Source: Lachnospiraceae bacterium (lineage in GTDB: Bacteria > Bacillota > Clostridia > Lachnospirales > Lachnospiraceae). From it: 55,345 nt of DNA. This document shows positions 35,001 through 42,043 of this stretch, piece after piece; the first letter of the stretch is position 1; each line of letters starts with the position of its first letter. The notes below the pieces were generated by a model that did not search any database, had not been told where the DNA came from, and saw only the letters and a program-made list of their open reading frames with translations. The position numbers and the translations under genes are program-made. The stretch is from the NCBI GenBank assembly GCA_016281555.1, contig JAEEIV010000016.1:1-55345 (forward strand), in the 5' to 3' direction.

Positions 35001-37363
35001 AGGACGTGCAGATTGGTCTCCGTACCGTCAATGGTCTCCGTGACCGACACTTCGTCGCTGTCTGCAAACGAACCGTTGAACGAGGTCCAGGTGACTTCCT
35101 TTCCGCATTCCGGACAGACGGCCTTCTTCGTCGCACCGGGCCGGTTGACGATGAAGATGTAACTCGCCTTCTGATCGGAATTCATGAGAACGTGGATGCG
35201 GTCGCCCACGCGGACGTCCGTTTTCTCACCCTTGATAGTGTATTCTGCACCGACGTTGTACACCTGGCAGTCCGGCGCCATCTCGACGTCACGCTCCCTG
35301 CCCTTGTCTGAGGCTTCGATCAATTTCTGCGTGTGCAGTTGATTTCCGTTCTTCGTGATGACGTCATACCAGGAAGCCACGACGCCGCCGCTCGTCTCGA
35401 TCTTCGAGGAAGTGGATCCGACGCGCGTGATGATGTCGCCGCTCACCTGCATGACCATCACATAGCCGTAATTGTAGTCGATCTTATCGGCAAAGCTCTT
35501 ATCCTTCGTCTTCAGGGTGACCTGCTTGCCGCCGGTCGCCATGGTAAAGACGTAATACCCGTCCGCATCCGGCGTTCTCGTCGTGGACTTCGTCGTCGAG
35601 CTGTACTTCCGGTTCAGGTTCCAGTAGATCTCGCCCTGCATCATCCGGCGGATCAGCATGACGTAAACCACCTTGCCCTCGATGTTCGTCAGGCAGTGGA
35701 TGAGGTCGCCCTTGTTCATTTGCGTCAGGAGCTCACCCGCATGATCGTCGTAAATGTTATTGTCCGTGACGTTGTAGATCTTGCAGTTCGACGCAAGTTC
35801 GAAGTCGCGGACCGCACCGGTCTCGCCCTTCTTGGACGAGTATTCCGTCGCGCTCTTCCGCTCCGTGACGTTGTACCACGAGGCAATGACCGAACCGCCG
35901 GTCTTTGCGTTCGTCGACATCTTCTTCAGGATGGTGTCGCCGTCCACCTCAAGAGCGAACGTTCTCGAAGCATCCGCATCCAGCTTGTCCGCAAGTGACT
36001 TGTCATTGGTCTTATAGCGTTTCACGGAACCGTTGCAGGCAAGTTCGAACCAGTAATACCCGTTTGCATCCGGGACCTTCTTCGTGGTCTTCGTCGCGGT
36101 ATCCGCTTCCCGCTTCATGTTCCAGTAGATCTCTGCGTTGTCCACGGTCCGGCCGACGACGAAGATGAGATAGATCTCGCCCTTCGGATTCTTGAAGGCG
36201 TGGATCTGATCGTAGACTTTCAGATTGTCGTATTTCTGACCGATGAAGTCTCCGTTGCCGGAAACGTCGTAACACTCGTAATCCGCTGCCAGCACGCCTT
36301 CCGACGTGTTGCCGGTATCCGACGCGGAAATGAACTTGTGCGCCGTGATCTTGTTTCCTTCCAGCTCGGTGATGTGATACCAGGATCCGAAGATGCCGCC
36401 GGTGTTCGGATTGTCGTAGGCGGTCACGTATCCTTCCTCGTCACGCAACACGCTGAAGCACTTGGAAGGCTGACGGTCGAGATCGTACGCGACCTGCGCC
36501 GACTTCGTCTTCAGTTCGAGCTGTTCGCCTTCACAAGCGACCAGGAATGTGTAAATGCCGTTTTCATCCGGCTCACGCGTGCTCTTCAACAGCGTGGAAT
36601 CCCATTTCCGTTCGACGTTCCAGTACACCTTCTTCTTAATGTACCGGCTCGTCACGTAAGCGGCAATGATGTTGCCCTGCTTATCCTGCACCACGTAAAC
36701 GCGATCCAGTTCCATGAGATCCGTCGGTTTCAGCACATAGCCCACCGGATTGATCGCACCGCTGACGTCGAAGATCTTCGCCTTCTCGGGAAGTTTGATC
36801 TCCACGTCCATGCCGTCCAGACCTTCGGCGGAGTTGATGACGATCGTGCCATCTTCCAGAGTTTTGCTGTAATAGTAGCCTCTGTACAGGAATCCGCCGG
36901 TGAATTCTTCCAGTCTGCGGATGCCGACGACGATGTTCTTCTCATCAAACACAAGGCCCATCAGATTCAGATTGTCGATCTGGTTGATGAGTTTCTTGTC
37001 TCCGACCCTTCGTTCCACGGTACGTCCGTTCACGGCGAACTGGACGTGATAATATCCGTCGTCCTTGTCGGTCGGTCTCGAGGAAGTTCCGGCTTCGGAT
37101 TTTCCGTTGTAGACGCTTCCGTCCACGTTCCAGAACAACTGGTTGATGAGGTCTTCGTCGATGTCGGCCGCCGGTTCCGTTCCGCTCTCCGACGGGTCTG
37201 CCGAGGAGACGTCCGCCGTATCACCCGTAGCGTCCGTCGGACCATTCGGACCTTTTCCGCCGAATAAAAAGGCGGCTCCGACGCCGAGCCCTGCGAGGGC
37301 GATGATACCGGCAATAATGCCGATGATCAGACCTTTTTTCTTTTTCTTACGGTCTTCGTTCAT
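29015..37363 (-). CDS. 2782-residue membrane-anchored modular beta-helix surface protein
   Basis: The N-terminus is a basic stretch plus one transmembrane helix (about 11-35), then a linker. About residues 78-740 hold four repeats of roughly 165 residues, each opening with WN (VYWNVERK, IYWNMKRE, IYWNLNRK). A zinc-ribbon-like CPECGKEVTW is near 746. Three large modules follow, each with an LCLNGH-type strand and many GGTIEGG / MYGGTIKDG turns typical of a right-handed parallel beta-helix, joined by Big_2-like Ig domains (VEWTSSDETVATV). Two modules open with HCICGG (near 1734 and 2314). There is no LPXTG, so anchoring is by the N-terminal helix. It is probably a large adhesin or glycan-binding stalk. 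AGGAG is 7 nt before the ATG, and a terminator follows the stop. It lies 103 bp after the ceramidase-like lipoprotein gene. Confidence 0.9.
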   Translation of the reverse strand: MNEDRKKKKKGLIIGIIAGIIALAGLGVGAAFLFGGKGPNGPTDATGDTADVSSADPSESGTEPAADIDEDLINQLFWNVDGSVYNGKSEAGTSSRPTDKDDGYYHVQFAVNGRTVERRVGDKKLINQIDNLNLMGLVFDEKNIVVGIRRLEEFTGGFLYRGYYYSKTLEDGTIVINSAEGLDGMDVEIKLPEKAKIFDVSGAINPVGYVLKPTDLMELDRVYVVQDKQGNIIAAYVTSRYIKKKVYWNVERKWDSTLLKSTREPDENGIYTFLVACEGEQLELKTKSAQVAYDLDRQPSKCFSVLRDEEGYVTAYDNPNTGGIFGSWYHITELEGNKITAHKFISASDTGNTSEGVLAADYECYDVSGNGDFIGQKYDNLKVYDQIHAFKNPKGEIYLIFVVGRTVDNAEIYWNMKREADTATKTTKKVPDANGYYWFELACNGSVKRYKTNDKSLADKLDADASRTFALEVDGDTILKKMSTNAKTGGSVIASWYNVTERKSATEYSSKKGETGAVRDFELASNCKIYNVTDNNIYDDHAGELLTQMNKGDLIHCLTNIEGKVVYVMLIRRMMQGEIYWNLNRKYSSTTKSTTRTPDADGYYVFTMATGGKQVTLKTKDKSFADKIDYNYGYVMVMQVSGDIITRVGSTSSKIETSGGVVASWYDVITKNGNQLHTQKLIEASDKGRERDVEMAPDCQVYNVGAEYTIKGEKTDVRVGDRIHVLMNSDQKASYIFIVNRPGATKKAVCPECGKEVTWTSFNGSFADSDEVSVTETIDGTETNLHVLHYFMNGDRNLSSQASTLENTIIHFDMNGHTLTGGEAARTFAVFRANSTLKIFDLSSKKGGVIKSQLGKGIGEDTVGNEYGGVFWIRYATGKLIVKDVTLDFSAMDQKKTSGAIYIPSKAYAEFENVTIKGAKHALAGAALTSAGNLVLKNVTVTGGSNESAGSVNITGGTLTIAGNTSIKGGKLADGSAANLILPSTVKIQTTSDGITSPAGSICFALKSGGVFTADEFEAYKDAFYPDIPGEIVVTSTKALEIVYALEKIEAAEKTLTIERGGVQKIVVNPVPASASLGTLTYTVSDTSKVSVDSNGNAKGLQETGSEPVTVTISTEGGLTTTVAITVLPPAAGSHFHAVGTAAEIQAGGDEVLWQKAVTHTDLAKYITTETPEGGEVYICLDADITMTGVIELKGRSVFLCLNGHKLTTGTSTRAFNVNVGTSTPGKLVITDCSSGETGTIVKNDAAPGSSGPYQGGLLYVTGGSTVELYGGTLTGGVPVKGNPGGNISVRGDGSTVKIYGGTISAGHSVNTYGGNIEMQNASELIMYGGTIEGGISDSRGGNISLQTGASLTMYGGTIKDGNAATFGGNVAVFTGSSVTLYGGSIENGTAGSYGGNLTFGNGSTSNAGVLTVDGGEIKGGTAATYAGSIYVGKYSSIVLKSGTIEGGTATGGSSGTIYLGGTMTVDGGSVIGGSTTKNGGAINSDGGELTLNAGTISGGESGQNGGTIALGNNGILTVAGGGIYGGTLTGSGYGPNVAVTGAATFTMTDGTIGAEETLDPAKNSVYLAAAATASIEGGHLTKVTAETGIAPCITGGTFFEAPAAELLPSGYLMKDLDTPETETLGEVTYTFRYQVYSDEDVVHITLPDTLEATIGTDEELTAAVVPGRVDITKVEWTSSDETVATVAKDATDPYKAVVTPLAAGNADITLTINDEFSAKTTVSVTKPIPPHKNHCICGGIDTCLATASANGHVMNKPADNWTAVTTEAELRAAITAVAIDTDVYIYLGEDIEMSGSHISTASRKVHLCLNGHKLTAPNAARVFAIYKSSDTNNYPGTLTITDCSEDKTGKITALSSASGPTGQGGFIYCTQNGTLELYAGTLENGRTSGANPGGCVSVRGSGIFRMYGGTIKNGTAGSSGTPYGGNVEVQGGASFIMYDGEISGGSANRGGNLSVYSASASAVSSITIKGGTIKGGKESGTNSVAYGGNVVILGPSVFTMDGGTIEGGKSGSYGGNITLNSTTATFTMNGGEIKDGQSTTSGGNIYNAGTFTLNGGTIASGKATTHGGNIASEGTVNLKGGEIHSGDATTMGGNVSMTSTGKLNVENVTIYGGKAVTKGANVYLANKATLEMTGGTIVADEYDGAVGNALYVSETSVASVKGGYLSSVYADAGAAPFITDGKFIKTPDALTVADGYCTKDMASPETVTVNGKNYSFLVEIVLDEGSIAVTLPATLESSVGRTVEVTATVDAGTQTVTKAEWTSSDETVATVVKDTTDPYKAVVTPLAIGEVDITLTINDKASGTAHLTVVEHVDHCICGGVGECIETATPANGHTELKPTESWQKVTTTAEMKSAINGVSIGGDVFIYLGSDVTMTGLGEYYGRNIHLCLNGHTLKSASNNRVFYLAESTGTSPATPLLMTICDCSSDESGKIVPNSDTSAKAGQGGLIYLQKNATLELYGGSIEGGKTSGSNPGGNISIRNNSAFTMYGGRVADGYAGAAGGNIEMQMGGSMTMYGGTVEGGAAKTYAGNICVGIASSSNGKGTFTMKGGEIKDGKATTYAGNIYVSSYATMTMDGGEIRNGKAAGGSSGAIYLGGSLTMSDGIIEGGTATGNGGLINVDGSSAKFTMTGGILEGGKAGDGKTGNVINATASSTVSISGDAVIIATENDKYAVYTTSKNFTIGGEAKLIVDVETTRERKLIYIDAESAVLTISGGTFYGDLVPSQGKLNISRGYFLIWPEPTPDGTLDIGSSVLSGFTQTTTFKNAAGQEKSVTTVYKVE

Positions 37364-37466
37364 TTTTTTGCTCCTGTTTTATAAAAGCATTCCGAGTGTT
37401 TTTGCTTTCTGAAAGCATTCAAGGAAGAGACCATTCTTTCGATCGGCTTCTCCCCATTCCTATGTG

Positions 37467-39011
37467 TTATTTGTACAAGTCTTTCAGTAATTCCACGAAT
37501 TTCTCCGCCAGCTGCTCGCCTGTTCCGGCTTTGAAGTGCGTGCAGTCCGACTCGTAGCAGCCGTACTCGTACGCAAACTGGGAAGGAAGGTATCCACGCC
37601 CCTGATTCGAATAACAGATTACCATGGTATAGGGTGTCGGGGAGTGTTCCTTGACATACGTTCCGTTCGTGTCAAACATCTCAAACGGCGCGTTGACGAA
37701 CGCGAAATCTCCGATGCGCGTCGCATGGATCTCCACCGACTCCTCCTTGCCCCGGGCAGCATTGCCCACGATTGCACCGGCCTGATAAGGGCTTTCAATG
37801 TGATGCACCACACCCAGACTGTCGGTAATGGTATACTTCAGAGCACCCTCATAATCAAAACTTCCGCTCTTATTCCAGGCTTCCTGAAGCGTCTTGGCAA
37901 TCGGCGCAAGCTCATCCCAGTCATGGTTGATCTGTCCGGAAAACGTCGTATTGATCGTCCGGATCGTGCCGGTCTCGATGGGCTTCGTGCCGTTTTCCTC
38001 AAGTCCTTTCAGAATGAGGTCCGTCGCCTGCTTTCCGTATTCCTTCACGTCCTTCGGCGGATTAAACTCCATCGACTCCGGAAGCCGTGTCCTCGGATTA
38101 TAATTGCCCGCTTCACCCTGATAATAGGCGAAGAGGTAATCGGTGCGCTTCTCGATCTCCGTACGGATCGCTCCGACGAAATCCGCTGAAATATTATACT
38201 TCGTCGAACCGCCGGTGATCGTGGCATGCGCTCTCCACGTCGTCAGAAGAATGTCTTTCGCGCCTTCTCTCTGAATCTCCAGAATGGACATGATCGAATT
38301 TGCTTCGGTCGTATGGCGGACGAGGTCCGCATCCGCGATGAAATGGCCGTGGTTGTCGCCTTTCGCCTCATTCGCGGCATTGAAGTAATGTCTGACGTAA
38401 TTGTAGCCGGTCAGGTCTGCGCTGCCCCACTGGAACGTGGCCGGCGCCAGATCCGCGACGGCTGCCGCGGCCGCTTTTCCCGCTGCATCCACGAGTCTGT
38501 CGAGATACCGGTTCAAAGCCTCCATCTTCGTCTGGGACTGGTCCGGGGCCGAATGCGTGTGCGTCCCGGTCGCCAGGATATGATCCGTATCCACGCCCGT
38601 GATTTCAGAAACGTGCTGCTTAATTTTCGGCGTCAGATCGGTGTTCGCGTTCATCAGATCTTCGGTGAACCAAAGCAGCGTATTTCCTTCCGCATCCCGG
38701 AAGGCAATGCAGGTCATGTACAGGAAATCCAGGAAGCCCGTGGAAAGGCGCTTGTCCGTATTTCCGTATCCGCCGAGCGGCAATTGTTCGTCCGGCTCCG
38801 GCGTGATGTTTTCCCTGGCATAGCCCACCTTGAACACATCGCCCGTGTCCGCAGGCTGCGTCTCAGAAGGATCCGTCTTCGTATCCCCGGTTTCCTGCGA
38901 TTCCACCGGCTTCGTTCCTTCGCCTTCGGTCGTTCCTCCGCCGTTGCCGCAGGCGGAAAGAAGCGAGACGAAAAGAAGCAGTGCAAGCAATAAACAGATC
39001 GTCTTTTTCAT
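37467..39011 (-). CDS. Neutral ceramidase-like lipoprotein, paralogue 3
   Basis: This 514-residue exported protein has signal MKKTICLLLALLLFVSLLSAC (lipid Cys21), a Gly/Thr/Glu linker to about 58 and a Ceramidase_alk domain. Landmarks are GTHTHSAP (His151, His153), WRAHATITGG with His262 as the second zinc His, APFEMF with a Glu, and GRGYLPS. The catalytic serine motif (GDxSP) reads AGNYNP, so Asn305 replaces Ser and Asn303 replaces Asp. The start at 39011 has AAAGG 9 nt upstream; ATG 39020 abuts the ribosome site. It may be catalytically altered or use another mechanism. It lies in the surface operon after the 40-residue peptide gene. Confidence 0.82.
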   Translation of the reverse strand: MKKTICLLLALLLFVSLLSACGNGGGTTEGEGTKPVESQETGDTKTDPSETQPADTGDVFKVGYARENITPEPDEQLPLGGYGNTDKRLSTGFLDFLYMTCIAFRDAEGNTLLWFTEDLMNANTDLTPKIKQHVSEITGVDTDHILATGTHTHSAPDQSQTKMEALNRYLDRLVDAAGKAAAAAVADLAPATFQWGSADLTGYNYVRHYFNAANEAKGDNHGHFIADADLVRHTTEANSIMSILEIQREGAKDILLTTWRAHATITGGSTKYNISADFVGAIRTEIEKRTDYLFAYYQGEAGNYNPRTRLPESMEFNPPKDVKEYGKQATDLILKGLEENGTKPIETGTIRTINTTFSGQINHDWDELAPIAKTLQEAWNKSGSFDYEGALKYTITDSLGVVHHIESPYQAGAIVGNAARGKEESVEIHATRIGDFAFVNAPFEMFDTNGTYVKEHSPTPYTMVICYSNQGRGYLPSQFAYEYGCYESDCTHFKAGTGEQLAEKFVELLKDLYK

Positions 39012-39049
39012 GTTTTTCATCCTTTTGTCACCTGTGTCAGGAAATACCA

Positions 39050-39172
39050 TCAGAAATCCACAAGGCAGTCCGGATCGCCGGCATGCTGCCCGCCCGGGCT
39101 CGACGTGATCACGTCTTCTTCCTTCAGTTCCACAAGTTCCAGTTCGGGACTTTCGTACAATGTCTTTTCCAT
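39050..39172 (-). CDS. 40-residue peptide between two surface genes
   Basis: The frame encodes an acidic peptide starting MEKTLYESPELELVELKEED, then a Gly/Pro-rich end with one Cys (GDPDCLVDF). AAGGGGG lies about 5 nt before the ATG, 10 bp after the stop of the 868-residue protein and 38 bp before the ceramidase-like lipoprotein. The shape YxxPELELVELxEEDVIT looks like widespread short clostridial peptides of unknown role and like the leader part of some ribosomal peptide precursors. No maturation enzyme is seen nearby. I chose ATG 39172 over longer frames because they overlap the upstream gene. Confidence 0.65.
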   Translation of the reverse strand: MEKTLYESPELELVELKEEDVITSSPGGQHAGDPDCLVDF

Positions 39173-39182
39173 TGTTTCCCCC

Positions 39183-41789
39183 TTACTCTGCTGTTGCAAA
39201 CGCCGCCGCGCTTGCACCGTAGTTGTATAACGCATCCGAGAACTCATGTCCCGGATCGGTGTGTTTCCGCACGCAGTAGGAATTCATGCTGTATTCCACT
39301 TTGGAGATGACTTCCGATCCGCGGTACGCCCTGAAAATGAAGCGGGTGCCGTATTCCGAAGCCTTCAATCCGTCGGTGCAAAGATAACCGTTATCAAGCG
39401 TCACGGCGGTTTCCGTGCCACCATCGGTCATTGCCGTGAACGTCGTTCCGTCGTCAGCCGCATTGTCGATATACTTCACGCGGATCCAGTTGATGTTCTC
39501 ATGGATCACGGTCGCTTCCTTGAAGAAGCCCGGAACGACCGAAGCGTCCTGATAATTCGCCGCGGTGACCGTGGTCTTGTTCCAGATGTCGGCAATGTTG
39601 CCCGAAGGCTCTCTGCCGGAACCGGTCTCGGTCTCCGCGATCACCAGTGCCTCCGTGTTATGATCAAACTTCTTCTGCGCTTCCCGGCCGTAGACCAAGA
39701 GGTCGGTGATGAGCGTGTCAAGCGCAGCCTTTTTCGCATCGCTGAATTCGAGTTCCGCCGCCGTCTTTCCCTGAAGTTCCGTCAGGTACTCTTTGATGGT
39801 GTAGGTCTTCGTGTCCAGAACCGACGTGCCGTCCGCGCCATAAAGCGTCACCGTGATCGTATCACCCATGAGATCCGGGGTGACGCCGTCATAGAAGAAA
39901 GCGTAGGTGCCGGTTCCGGCAGAAGTCAGGTCTGTAAGTTCCGCTTCCTTTGTGACGCCGTTCAGTTCCACGGTAAGTTTTCCGACACCGTCTTCGTTCT
40001 TATAAAGCGGCTCGGCAAGATCCACGTTCAGATAAATGCCAAGCGACAGATTTTCGTTCAGCGTCATATTGCGTCCCGTGATCTGTTTGCATTTCGTAAC
40101 TGCGTAGTTCATCTGAAGATAACCGGTCGTGCCGTCCACCTTTGTAAAAGTGGCCCAGCAGGAGAACGGGATTCTGGGATCATCGTCGATCGTCCAAAGG
40201 TCCGGGTTATATGTCATATTCGCGTTTTCAGCGGTGGACACCGGCTTATTTTTGAAATAACCGCCATTGATCGTCACAGTGCCCGGAGCACTGGTCGTAG
40301 GAGCTACTGTCAAGCCAAAGAAACCGCCGTTGATTTCAAAATGACCAGTTGAGCTGCTTTCGGTTCCTGCATAGAGATTCTTTACAAATGTACCGCCGTT
40401 GATCGTTCCCTGAGCACCTTTTGTTAAGTAAATGTTTCCAATGAAACTACCACCGTCAATCGAGAGTGTCGCGTTTCCCCCACTCATACAGATGGAACGA
40501 CATGTATCTCCGGATGTCACATTGAAAACCGGAGAACCCTTAATGACAAGAGTCTTCGTTCCGTAAATGTCATATTTCGAATTGCTCGAAGGAATCGTAT
40601 TGGTAATGAGCGAATTTCCTTCTATCGTAACCGCACCAGCAGTGTCAATATAAATATTATGACCTTGGTTTGAGGAAGTCGTTCCGGTCTTATTTCCGCT
40701 TGATCCGTTCTCGATCCTTCCGCCTTTCATATTAAACTTGCCTTGAACGTAAACATTGCCTGCGATCGTTCCGCCCTTTCCGTTATTAATGGTTCCGCCG
40801 TTCATCGTAAAGGTCGCCGAGGCACCGGATACAGAAACGTTTCCACCGTAAGAACCGGATCTGCCTTCGGTGATCGTACCGTCGTCCATCGTAAATGTGC
40901 CTGCACCGATGATAACAACATTTCCTCCGTAGGTCGACGAATTATAATCGCTATCTATTCCGCCTTCGATTGTGCCGCCCTTCATCGTGAATGAAGACCC
41001 AGTGTCATAAACAGCAAGATTGCCGCCGCGGTTCGCCTTTCCTCCGGAAATCGTACCGCCGTACATTGTGCCAGAAGCTTTGCCCTGGATCTCAACATTG
41101 CCACCGTACGCGGTAAGCGAAGTGTCAAGCCGTCCGCCCTTGATCGTGCCGCCGTACATTTTGAAAGTACTGCTCCCCCGGCAGCTAATGCAGCCGCCAG
41201 GATTGTTTCCACTGGTCCGACCGTTCTGGATCGTGCCGGCGTAGATCTCCAGCGTGCCGCTCGACGAATTGTAGATGAGGCCGCCTTGCCCAGAAGGTCC
41301 GGTCGCGTCCTCTGCCGCAGTAATCTTTCCGGCCTCGTTTGAACTGCAGTCCGTGATTGTCAGATTACCAGGATAATTGTTGTTGTCATCCGACTTGTAA
41401 ATTGCAAATATCCGACTAGATTTCGCTGATGTCAGCGTGTGACCATTCAAGCAGAGATGCACTTTCCGACTGGAAGTCGAAATGTGGCCCGAACCGGTCA
41501 TCGTGATGTCGTTCCCGAGATAGACGAAGACGTGGCCACCGACACTGCCGGCCGTGATTGCTCCACGAAGTTCCGTTTCTGTAGTGACTTCCGTCCAGCC
41601 ATCCGTGGGCTTAAGTGCCTGGTGTCCGTTATTCGCCGTTGCAGCGAGGCAACTATCCGTTCCGCCGCAGATGCAGTGGTCGGCATGACCTTCCGCTTTC
41701 ACTTCCACCGGCTTCACAGCGAACAGCACGACAAACGCCGCAGCCGCCGCAATGACTCCGATTGCAATCAGTTGACTCAGTCTTTTCAT
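39183..41789 (-). CDS. 868-residue secreted beta-helix surface protein
   Basis: The N-terminus is a signal peptide (IAIGVIAAAAAFVVLFAVKP; cleavage near residue 31), followed at once by HADHCICGGTDSC (about 36-48). A beta-helix region with LCLNGHTL and repeated MYGGTI / MKGGTIEGG turns runs to about residue 520. A different C-terminal region of about 300 residues ends with two YG-containing helices (LLVYGREAQKKF, ALYNYGASAAAF), a pattern of clostridial surface proteins. It is essentially one module of the giant protein at 29015-37363. AAGGAGG precedes the ATG. There is no sortase motif. It is first in the surface operon. Adhesion or glycan binding is inferred. Confidence 0.88.
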   Translation of the reverse strand: MKRLSQLIAIGVIAAAAAFVVLFAVKPVEVKAEGHADHCICGGTDSCLAATANNGHQALKPTDGWTEVTTETELRGAITAGSVGGHVFVYLGNDITMTGSGHISTSSRKVHLCLNGHTLTSAKSSRIFAIYKSDDNNNYPGNLTITDCSSNEAGKITAAEDATGPSGQGGLIYNSSSGTLEIYAGTIQNGRTSGNNPGGCISCRGSSTFKMYGGTIKGGRLDTSLTAYGGNVEIQGKASGTMYGGTISGGKANRGGNLAVYDTGSSFTMKGGTIEGGIDSDYNSSTYGGNVVIIGAGTFTMDDGTITEGRSGSYGGNVSVSGASATFTMNGGTINNGKGGTIAGNVYVQGKFNMKGGRIENGSSGNKTGTTSSNQGHNIYIDTAGAVTIEGNSLITNTIPSSNSKYDIYGTKTLVIKGSPVFNVTSGDTCRSICMSGGNATLSIDGGSFIGNIYLTKGAQGTINGGTFVKNLYAGTESSSTGHFEINGGFFGLTVAPTTSAPGTVTINGGYFKNKPVSTAENANMTYNPDLWTIDDDPRIPFSCWATFTKVDGTTGYLQMNYAVTKCKQITGRNMTLNENLSLGIYLNVDLAEPLYKNEDGVGKLTVELNGVTKEAELTDLTSAGTGTYAFFYDGVTPDLMGDTITVTLYGADGTSVLDTKTYTIKEYLTELQGKTAAELEFSDAKKAALDTLITDLLVYGREAQKKFDHNTEALVIAETETGSGREPSGNIADIWNKTTVTAANYQDASVVPGFFKEATVIHENINWIRVKYIDNAADDGTTFTAMTDGGTETAVTLDNGYLCTDGLKASEYGTRFIFRAYRGSEVISKVEYSMNSYCVRKHTDPGHEFSDALYNYGASAAAFATAE

Positions 41790-41893
41790 CTTTTCCTCCT
41801 TGTTCTAAAAAACAGTTTACGCCGCCGCTCCTGTATTGCCCGGATCATCGATCGGAGAAAGCGGCAACAGATGAAACTTTTACATCTAATAAA

Positions 41894-41922
41894 ATAATAG
41901 CATTTTGACACCCGACCGTAAA
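41894..41922 (-). promoter_or_regulatory. Promoter of the surface-protein operon
   Basis: Minus strand TTTACG (41922-41917), 17 bp, then TATTAT (41899-41894) in an AT-rich stretch that stands out from its surroundings. The leader would be about 98 nt. The rest of the 41790-42043 gap holds a GC-rich imperfect inverted repeat (near 41980-42025) and no gene. Confidence 0.5.
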
Positions 41923-42043
41923 TAATAAGATAGAGTATGCCTGCTATAACTTTGAAAATGTGGTAGGAGGGTATTTTGAAGCCGCCGGACTGCGTCAATC
42001 AGTGATGCGATCCGACGGCTCGAAAAGACTGCCTGAAGGCCTG

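Noticed and set aside
32159..35311. Plus-strand 1050-residue ORF
   Set aside because: Exact antisense shadow of the giant surface gene; Arg/Val/Asp-rich composition without domains. The same applies to 2739-5426, 1056-2423, 24849-27011, 8473-9543 and similar plus-strand frames.
41786..41998. 70-residue minus-strand ORF in the gap before the 868-residue protein
   Set aside because: Arg/Ile/Phe-rich translation of the AT-rich promoter region and ribosome site; no ribosome site of its own.
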